Position numbers and translations under genes: made by a program | DNA from: Methylacidiphilaceae bacterium UBA1321 | GTDB lineage: Bacteria > Verrucomicrobiota > Verrucomicrobiia > Methylacidiphilales > UBA1321 | Length of the DNA stretch: 38,456 bases | Assembly: GCA_002306945.1 (NCBI GenBank) | Contig: DBTH01000211.1 | Span: 8,597-47,052, forward strand | Direction: 5' to 3' | The notes under the pieces: model-generated | What the model saw: the letters and a program-made list of their open reading frames with translations, nothing else | What the model was told of the DNA's origin: nothing | Database searches by the model: none | Shown: in pieces, positions 36,401-38,456 of the stretch | Layout: the number at the start of each line of letters is the position of its first letter | Numbering within the stretch: the stretch's first letter is position 1

Positions 36401-38246
36401 CTCCTACATCGGTGGTATCGTCGGTATCAACGAGGGCGGCACGATCAGCGGCAGCAAGAATACAGCCACGGTCAGCGGCGATACTTACATCGGCGGCATT
36501 GCGGGTGCGAATATCGCCGGCGGTTCGATCACCAATAGCACTAACTCGGGACGGATCACGGGTACGGGTTCTGACATTGGCGGTATCGTCGGTCTCAACG
36601 ATAACAGCACCCTCTCCGGAGTGCTCAACAAAGGCCGGGTTGCAGGCCCGAGCAGCGTGGGCGGCATCGCCGGAAGCAGCTTCAACGGCGGTTACATTAG
36701 CGACAGCACGAACTCGGGCCGGGTCCTGGGAACCGGATCGTACTCCTACTCCATTGGCGGTATCGTCGGCACCCTCGCGGATGGTACGCTTAGCGGAGTG
36801 GCCAACACTCGGACGGTTAGCGGTGTTTATGGAATCGGCGGCATAGCGGGCACCGCGACGAATGGCTCAATCTTCGGCGCAACCAATGGCGGCACGGTCA
36901 AGGGTACTGGCACAGCGAGCGCCGGCATTGGTGGCATTGCCGGTTACTTCCAGAGCGGTACGATCAGCGGTGCTTTGAATAATGGCACGGTGACTGGTTC
37001 GTTCGGGATCGGTGGCATCGTTGGTGCGATCATTAACGGCAGTGTCCTCTCAAGCACGAATACCGGCGCTATCTCCGGCGATTCATACATCGGCGGAATC
37101 GCGGGTTACGCGCAATCAGCGACTCTTGATGGGGTCGTCTCCAGCGGTGCGGTGACTTCGGTGAATGGGAATGCGGGAGGAATCGTCGGCTATGCGTCTT
37201 CGACCTATATTAATAACTCCACCGCCAGCGGCTCCGTGATCGGTTCGGCGACCGATTCCACGTTTATCGGCGGACTTGCGGGCTACATGCTTGATGGCAC
37301 GGTCAGCAACTCGATTGCGACCGGCGCAGTCAGCGGCGGTGCGTTCATTGGCGGCTTGATCGGATTCAGCGACCTCAATACGATCAGCATGAGCGGGGCC
37401 ACGGGCAACATCACGGCCACTTCCACGTCGGCGGGCGGGTTGATCGGCTACGCCGTGCTCACCAGCGTCAATTACTCCTACGCGACCGGCTCGGTCACGG
37501 GCACCGACAACGTGGGCGGATTGATAGGTAATAACGTCAACAGCGCGCTCTATCAGGTCTTCAGCACGGGAACGGTTTCCGGTAACGAAAACGTCGGTGG
37601 CCTGGTCGGCTTCAACGATGCGGACTCCGTGATCAATGAAGCGTACAGCCTCAGCACGGTCTCGGGCAGCACGGCGGTCGGCGGCTTGATCGGTTACAAC
37701 GCGGGTGCGGTGACCGATGCGTACAGCGCCGGGAAAGTGACCGGAACAAACACGGTCGGTGGTTTCATTGGCAACAACACCGGCTCGGTGGCGACCAGCT
37801 TCTGGGATTACCAATCCTCGGGCCAGAACAACGGCGTGGGCGCGGGCAGCACGGTGGGTATTATCAAGAAACCGACCTTGTTCATGAGAGAGCAGGGAAC
37901 CTTCACCAGCGTCGGTTGGGACTTCACTCCCGGCACCGGCATTTGGAAAATTCACATCGTCGGGAACCAAGCCGAGAACAACGGCTATCCGTTCTTCCAA
38001 TGGCAAACTTTGCCACTCGAACCGATGACCCCGGCGCCACCCGTTTCGATAGACGACCTGGCCGCTCAGGGATTGTTTGACAGTTTCACAAATTCTTACG
38101 ATAGCTTCCAACGTGCCGTTGTTTGGTATGAAGACACTGGAACGAGCAAATTTGCCCGTTCCGTAACCGGGCCGTCGTTCATCTACCAGCGCAATCCATT
38201 GCCGGGAGCGTCAGCGATCGCCCGGGGAACGAGTTGGGATTATTAG
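21489..38246 (+). CDS. Giant TPS-secreted GLUG-repeat haemagglutinin/adhesin
   Basis: One uninterrupted frame of 5585 codons. A long signal peptide (basic n-region, hydrophobic core about 19-34, A-Y-A cleavage at 37/38) leads to mature NPTGGTVVAGSGSI, the standard start of a two-partner-secretion domain. The TPS domain (about 38-290) contains AVLNRVTGGD and INSNGVLIG at the place of the usual NPNGI motif. A linker with WLIDPTDLTID follows, then two GLUG modules: a short one (8 units) and a very long one (an estimated 170 units of about 26 residues, e.g. YVGGLVGYN-GTISGS). Each ends in an S-[YF]-W-D cap. The last 130 residues are non-repetitive, ending GTSWDY. It is rich in Gly, Ser, Thr and Asn; I noticed no cysteine. 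AAGGA lies two bases before the ATG. It is expected to be exported by a TpsB porin and to form a long beta-solenoid on the surface; no TpsB gene is present. Confidence 0.93.
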   Translation: MKLTKTQQSEISVRRWANSVLLFLVLVWEFAPTLAYANPTGGTVVAGSGSINSSGSTVTVTQNSQAAIINWGSFSIAAGELTKFLQPNAGSAVLNRVTGGDISTIYGTIRANGKVYLINSNGVLIGSSGVIDTGGFVASTYDIDNNQFMAGGNLHFIGSSTASVVNQGSINAIGGDIYLIAEHVSNEGTLKAPNGTVGLAGGHDVLLQQSGDEHLFIAPNANGSVDNAGAILAAQAELKASGGNAYALAINNTGVVRAQGAVSTGGKIYLVASSGTTRNVGTLSARTSTGGGFIETSGESVKLAGTVDVGAGGLWLIDPTDLTIDAGLANAMQNTLNGGGNVTATNSGTGTGAGDMTVAAAITWTSSATLTLSSSNNLYIYAALTATNGTLQLSAANSAQSITTNGSGTIDVFNFSLLQGQWYQNGALPSFNVRNDFSLASGTQFLRVTGGDGTTTNAYVIADVYGLQGINGFLSSSFILGNDIDATGTANWNSGAGFNPFGDSSSNAYSGTFDGAGHVINGLTINRSSTDYVGLFGYTTNSSVISNVGLTNANISGQNYVGGLVGWNWHGTISNSYATGTTSGTGNYVGGLVGFSNGTISGSYATGTASGTGRIGGLVGQNAGTIDNSYATGSVTGSVAVGGLVGYNASGTISGSYATGTVTGSSYIGGLVGYEYYGTISNSYATGAVTGIDYIGGLVGYEYYGTISASYATGTVTGSSYVGGLVGYNAGTITNSYWDATTTNQSSAVGSGSSVGTTSVSSATAYSYSSYVNLGDWVNISGDYWKTSDGMWFMVEGSTRPFLMSEYSTIVVNAHQLQLMDLNLGATYTLGADISMAELTNTSSMWNISTGFSSIGDYSSGTFGTAFSGSFHGAGYVIDGLTINRSGTDYVGLFGYATTGSVISNVGLTNANISGQNYVGGLVGENDYGTISNSSATGTVSGSYYVGGLVGFNGYGTISNSSASVTMRGTGSDVGGLVGWNYYGTIANSYATGTVTGSNYVGGVVGLNAHGSISNSSSSATVSGVSYVGGIAGQNISNGTITGSTNSGNVSGTGDYVGGIAGDNNTATISYAYSSGTVSGVNYVGGVAGDNVSGSIRNSTVSGATVTGVGYVGGLIGYNNDSTVQNIFVTATVTGSTTVGGVVGRNTSSTLSGVTATASVYGSGDYVGGLIGSNNSAHDLSNSTFTGTVSGANYVGGAIGSTTGNTVSGIVVNAKVSGTSTVGGLIGDNVAATLLDSTFSGSVTGSNYVGGIVGVNNASSRIDGVYNGGTVNGTTYVGGIAGYAVNSTINNSINTGTISGVQYVGGIAGMSTGSTKISSSTNTGTILATGSYVGGIAGYNGALATVSNSFNNGAITALGSYYVGGLVGQNDGTISSGGNLTGGTVTTTNSTNVGGLVGLNNLSGTVTGSSNFAAVTASGSSYVGGLVGASIGTVSGNLNTGTVSGNGGQRVGGLAGVNQMTGVFSGNTQSGMVTTTNASYVGGLFGENDGTLTNSNYLDPLVVVRGYNTQYLGGLVGYNAGTIDSVTFSGSVISEGGSSLVGGLVGWNNGGTITNSVNAGTITATNATKLGGLVGSNNSSGQIRNSTNSGSISVINSSQVGGLVGYLSGGTLSGSVNTGSITVTGYDSIGGLIGTSINGYVTSNTNNGTILATTSSYLGGLIGYASGSTLSGNFNNGTVTGKGYMGGLVGQTGNGTLISNSTNVAAVTGTGSYVGGIVGSNESSTITGSINTGTVSGNSYIGGIAGVNTGSSTITGSTNSGAIKATGSYVGGIAGSSTGTLSVVYNGGTLTVTGSNAVGGVVGNNSGTVTGSFNNAAITGTGVSNIGGIAGNSTGTISNSVNSSSGTLTVTNGANVGGIAGYNGKVVSNSANFAAIAVNTGSGNIGGLTGYTAGSSMLSGSSNSGSITTTNVNTVGGLSGQNKGTVIDSVNNGAITANASGVSLSAVGGLVGNNSTGTISNSVNSTSGTISISAANGGSYIGGVAGQQDSTGSIILSANYASLTGSRANRIGGIVGYNLGTVTGSTNAGSVVAGGTSNTYAGGIAGYNGGTISGSVNTGTISGGYYVGGISGMNTTSGVITGSTNSGYITGTGNDIGGIAGANYGTMSGVVNSSTGGTVTASGVSYVGGVTGFNNGTISSSTNAGAVSNANGTDSGGIAGNNGGTITGSYNIGSVTGRTDVGGIAGYNAQTINTVTNDGTITGTGSYTGGVVGYNSSILSGWNNGVVNGVNYVGGVAGFIVGGFTLTSSTVNTGTVSGTGSYTGGIAGRNQSTLSGTLNSGNVTGVNYVGGIAGKNDGTISGTSSNTGTVVGTGSYAGGFAGYNTGTISGVTGTGTVSGVNYVGGIAGGNSTSGTIRTSTNNGVVIGTGSYTGGVVGYNEGTITGSGNNHTITGSFYVGGITGFNNGTISADNTGTVNGVDYVGGIAGFNNTGRTLTSSASNTGTVIGTGNFAGGIAGGNAGAISGIVSSSTVSGVNNVGGLVGTNSGRILTSTFNGYVTGSTYVGGIAGYNTGTISSTTNAGIVTGTYGAGGIVGYNSLTVTGSTNLAAINALTSSSYIGGIAGMNDGTISSSLNNGTLSGYTLNDVGGIAGGNVGGSIAGSTNAGTINVTASYEIGGIAGYNSASISNSYNIGTITAANNSGYVGGIAGENYGTLSGSVNSASGSITGVGYAIDLGGLVGLNMGTGVVTNSSNYATVTSGSLAQAIGGLVGENLGRIVNSTNGGAVTASTSTYTGGIAGVNTGTISGSVNTASVTGSTYAGGLVGYNDSGTISSSSASGTVSGTYYVGGIAGANTGSSLITGSTNSGTVVATGSYVGGIAGYNSTTSQVIGSFNNGAVTSTGGYYIGGLVGWNDGTVSGSINSTSGTVTTTDAYGIGGLIGYNKGELSGSTNAGAVTSKNGTNVGGLVGMNVNHGVVEGSVNAATGTVNVTGSPKSGGLVGYNANASTVSGSVNYAAVTSTGGNYIAGLVGVNDGTIYGSTNAGTILADKDYIGGIAGQNTSTGMIIDSFNNGALTATANSGQQNIGGLVGYNNGTISGSINSVSGTVTTTNATNVGGLVGYNLYGTVSDSANYAAITTTGGQKVGGLVGYNLGGTITGSTNAGKVIATGTYVGGIAGLNENSTISGSVNTGTVSGVGYIGGIVGNNSGSSTLTSVTNSGAIFATGDNVGGVAGYNDTTSSVIGSFNNGAVTANAGQYYTGGLVGWNDGTVSGSINSTSGTVTTTNAYNVGGLVGYNGVGASITSSANYAAVTASGGSAIGGLVGNLYGSSISNSTNSGPVTTTNASEVAGVSGYVYYGTILDSVNNGAISAVGGQNIGGLAGQNNSGTISGSINSASGTVTTTDSYLFVGGLVGNNMGSITNSANYAAVTASGGNRIGGLVGQNYGVIAGSTNAGTVTAINASNVGGLVGYNSYGTISGSINSTTGTVSGYNYLGGLVGYNDHGYVQNSTNAGSVTGHDYVGGLVGQNENSLIMGGGNSGAVTGNDNVGGIVGYNDPSTLSGVINTGTISGVDYVGGLVGNDISGFITGSTNSGTVTASGWYIGGLVGNAYLTTITASANTIFGTVTGLTYVGGLAGQAANSNIQSSTNSGAVSGSTFTGGIAGVANTSTISRSVNNGIVIGTEEVGGIVGSAYASTIIRSSNTGTVSGTFRVGGIGGEVVFSSLIANSSNSGTVTNSGSDTGGLVGYLNYSTITNSRNTGTVSGVNNVGGIAGSASIAIISGSTNSGRVSGNQSVGGIVGNATTSTVSNSINKSRIDGVQDVGGIAGYFFGGAITDSSNIAAIVGDDNVGGLVGTGFLTSITSSSNSGKVKANNNHSGGLVGYALGGTISGSLNTGTVSGQKYVGGIAGEAVGAYIVGSENQGEVTGRTYVGGLVGYANSGTQIVSSSNSGTVTATHNDYAGGLVGYLADSTLTDSNNIGTVNGIDYVGGLVGGGTNSSILNSTNGGTIVTTGNYVGGLAGWLRNSTVSGSINTVAISGNDYVGGLVGYNRKSYIVGSTNSGPVSGASYVGGLTGYNLNSTITDSANMASVTGSGDYVGGIAGVNDNGRIVRSQNTTGTVSGDTYVGGIAGANTGSSSIITVTNSAKVTGSAFVGGVAGWNEGTISHAINQGAISSGFVVGGIVGRNYSGLINSSTNSGAVTGSYAAGGIAGINNGTIQNTVNLTSSTVLATSATYTGGIAGINSGTLSGVTNYGSVTGDYNVGGIAGASASFITGAANFGAVTGGTASGGLVGWNDVAGSVFNSTNSGTVTGNTTSVGGLIGYNAGTLSGSVNTSTGTVSGSIYVGGLVGTNTSSGWVVNSTNSASVVGGGISAFVGGGVGYNAGTVSGVTNTGSVDAFAYMGGIVGYNEAVVINSTNSGSISGVLVVGGGIGFNDYTGSVSGIFNEGSVSGSEEVAGLIAENHSATGTTGIFNSTNTGSVTGDSYVAGGVGYNDAGMISGVVNTGTVSATGSEVGGIAGSNEGGTIVNSINRGSVSGAEYVGGIAGRNLATTVSALIIGVTNSGKVTGTASYTGGLVGDNEVSTVQDSYNDGKVTNMNSGASVGGLIGYNYNGTLSNSINDGNVFGGYNVGGLVGHNTAGSFVDGSTNSGKITGDADQVATGGLVGWNENSTVSNSVNTGLIKSTNSNSYTGGLIGYNAGGTLSGSLNTGTVSGKSNVGGLVGDNLDNSTVIGSTNSGIVTGTGNYVGGLVGYNEDSTISGSINTTTGTVSGKQYTGGIAGISTGSSTIIAVVNMATVDGTKYVGGLIGWTDTLSLDGTSSNSGAVSGNNYVGGLIGYADTSLVITNGSNSGLVTAAGNHAGGLVGYMESGTISGSVNTGTVSGNDYVGGLVGQAKDTYISSSTNGGAVTGVNYVGGIAGWINTHSTISGVYNDGIVSGSTYVGGIAGQNKGGVIESSYNVGTISGLSMVGGIVGFNSNGAVIRNSSNSGLVSGDSTVGGIAGYNNLSTIRNSDNHGAVTGTTNSSYIGGIVGINEGGTISGSKNTATVSGDTYIGGIAGANIAGGSITNSTNSGRITGTGSDIGGIVGLNDNSTLSGVLNKGRVAGPSSVGGIAGSSFNGGYISDSTNSGRVLGTGSYSYSIGGIVGTLADGTLSGVANTRTVSGVYGIGGIAGTATNGSIFGATNGGTVKGTGTASAGIGGIAGYFQSGTISGALNNGTVTGSFGIGGIVGAIINGSVLSSTNTGAISGDSYIGGIAGYAQSATLDGVVSSGAVTSVNGNAGGIVGYASSTYINNSTASGSVIGSATDSTFIGGLAGYMLDGTVSNSIATGAVSGGAFIGGLIGFSDLNTISMSGATGNITATSTSAGGLIGYAVLTSVNYSYATGSVTGTDNVGGLIGNNVNSALYQVFSTGTVSGNENVGGLVGFNDADSVINEAYSLSTVSGSTAVGGLIGYNAGAVTDAYSAGKVTGTNTVGGFIGNNTGSVATSFWDYQSSGQNNGVGAGSTVGIIKKPTLFMREQGTFTSVGWDFTPGTGIWKIHIVGNQAENNGYPFFQWQTLPLEPMTPAPPVSIDDLAAQGLFDSFTNSYDSFQRAVVWYEDTGTSKFARSVTGPSFIYQRNPLPGASAIARGTSWDY
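21600..22358 (+). other. TPS (haemagglutinin activity-type) secretion domain of the giant protein
   Basis: Residues about 38-290 of the giant protein. NPTGGTVVAGSGSI, IINWGSFSIAAGELTKFLQP, AVLNRVTGGDISTIYG, the N119-S-N-G122 motif and GGFVASTYDI follow the order of filamentous-haemagglutinin TPS domains. This domain is what a TpsB transporter would recognise. Boundaries are approximate. Confidence 0.85.
23082..23706 (+). repeat. GLUG repeat array 1 (8 units)
   Basis: Eight units of about 26 residues (VGLFG, then GGLVG seven times) preceded by the FDGAGHVINGLTINRS entry segment and closed by SYWDATTTNQSS. Two units, starting at 23486 and 23567, are an 81-base tandem copy with a long identical stretch. 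This is the small counterpart of array 2. Confidence 0.85.
23113..23186 (+). repeat. 74-base exact direct repeat, copy 1
   Basis: Identical to 24187-24260. It encodes VISNVGLTNANISGQ and the following GGLVG turn at the beginning of GLUG array 1. Identity at every third base implies recent duplication or gene conversion rather than protein-level selection alone. Confidence 0.9.
24187..24260 (+). repeat. 74-base exact direct repeat, copy 2
   Basis: Copy of 23113-23186, at the same relative place at the beginning of GLUG array 2. It supports duplication of the whole module entry. Confidence 0.9.
30032..30100 (+). repeat. 69-base exact direct repeat, copy 1
   Basis: Identical to 31094-31162, an offset of 1062 bases (354 codons). 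Surrounding units are similar in the same order, so it marks a higher-order duplication within array 2. Confidence 0.9.
31094..31162 (+). repeat. 69-base exact direct repeat, copy 2
   Basis: Second copy of the 30032-30100 block; it encodes GGLVGWNDGTVSGSINSTSG and a few further residues. Confidence 0.9.
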
Positions 38247-38456
38247 CCCGGATATTTCACCATGAAACGGAAAACTGGCTTGATCTCCGAGCGAAACTCA
38301 TCGTTGCTTCCCGGTTACAGATTGCGTTGCAATAGGCACCCTCGTCGCGCCTTGATTTTCGCTCGTATCTCTGCGTCATTTCTCCATTTCCTGATGAAAT
38401 AACCGGCTTAGGTAGCCGTACCGATTTTGGTGCAATTTAAAGTATCGTGCACAGAG
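38247..38456. other. 3' flank of the giant gene
   Basis: The last 210 bases show no TpsB start and no clear terminator. A 46-codon frame (38262-38402, MKRKTGLISERNSS...) has no ribosome-binding site or recognised family and is not called. The ACCGATTTTGGTG motif at 38420-38432 resembles the leader stem upstream of the giant gene. Confidence 0.5.

Larger units (their letters stand above)
24156..37812 (+). repeat. GLUG repeat array 2 (about 170 units)
   Basis: It is preceded by a second entry segment (FHGAGYVIDGLTINRSG) and closed by SFWDYQSSGQNN. Units alternate between GGLVGYN-type and GGIAGYN-type turns and are about 22-30 residues long. Higher-order copies occur, for example the GSINSTSGTVTTT-containing block near 30030 recurring near 31090. 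The unit count is an estimate from length divided by unit size. Confidence 0.85.

Noticed and set aside
21489..38246. CRISPR-like array
   Set aside because: The repeats are in-frame codons of a protein with variable unit length and no constant direct repeat with unique spacers.
38262..38402. 46-codon frame after the giant gene
   Set aside because: Very short, basic, no ribosome-binding site; cannot be supported.

Overview
The window reads as a chromosomal segment of a Gram-negative, motile or chemotactic bacterium with fairly high G+C. It has a lipoprotein outer-membrane efflux channel, a secreted two-partner-type giant protein and a DAP (peptidoglycan/lysine) pathway. The gene order, the chemotaxis set with a soluble MCP-like helical protein, the huge GLUG-repeat haemagglutinin and the frequent lack of Shine-Dalgarno sequences would fit a verrucomicrobium (Opitutales-like). 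That placement is inference from general knowledge, not proved by the sequence.

Layout. (1) 2-4143: the end of a four-gene efflux operon: FUSC/AaeB-like pump (left end cut by the window), AaeX-like small membrane protein, AaeA-like membrane fusion protein and NodT-type outer-membrane lipoprotein. (2) 4144-14549: a 0.5-kb leader with a possible sigma-28 promoter, then a chemotaxis cluster: soluble MCP/CheZ-like coiled-coil protein, STAS protein, CheY, CheA, transmembrane MCP, CheW, CheR, CheD, CheB. No separate CheZ, CheC, CheX or FliY gene is present; the first gene carries a CheZ-like DxxxQ motif and is a candidate for the missing phosphatase. (3) 14604-15713 (minus): an orphan, strikingly AT-rich ParA-type ATPase, probably acquired. 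(4) 15891-19725: dapF-dapA-dapB-folK-panB, a housekeeping biosynthetic run. (5) 19726-21488: a patch with several inverted repeats. It holds a 397-bp non-coding unit bounded by perfect 26-bp inverted repeats, a VOC-family gene framed by 46/49-bp inverted repeats, and an 18-bp imperfect palindrome. (6) 21411-38246: a sigma-54-type promoter followed by one uninterrupted 5585-codon gene for a TPS-secreted, GLUG-repeat beta-solenoid protein, built from a short and a very long repeat module.

How it fits together. MCP, CheW and CheA would sense and relay to CheY. CheR, CheB and CheD tune receptor modification, and the helical first-gene product may terminate the CheY-P signal. The giant secreted protein is probably a surface adhesin or matrix protein expressed under sigma-54 control. 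Its TpsB-type outer-membrane transporter is not in the window.
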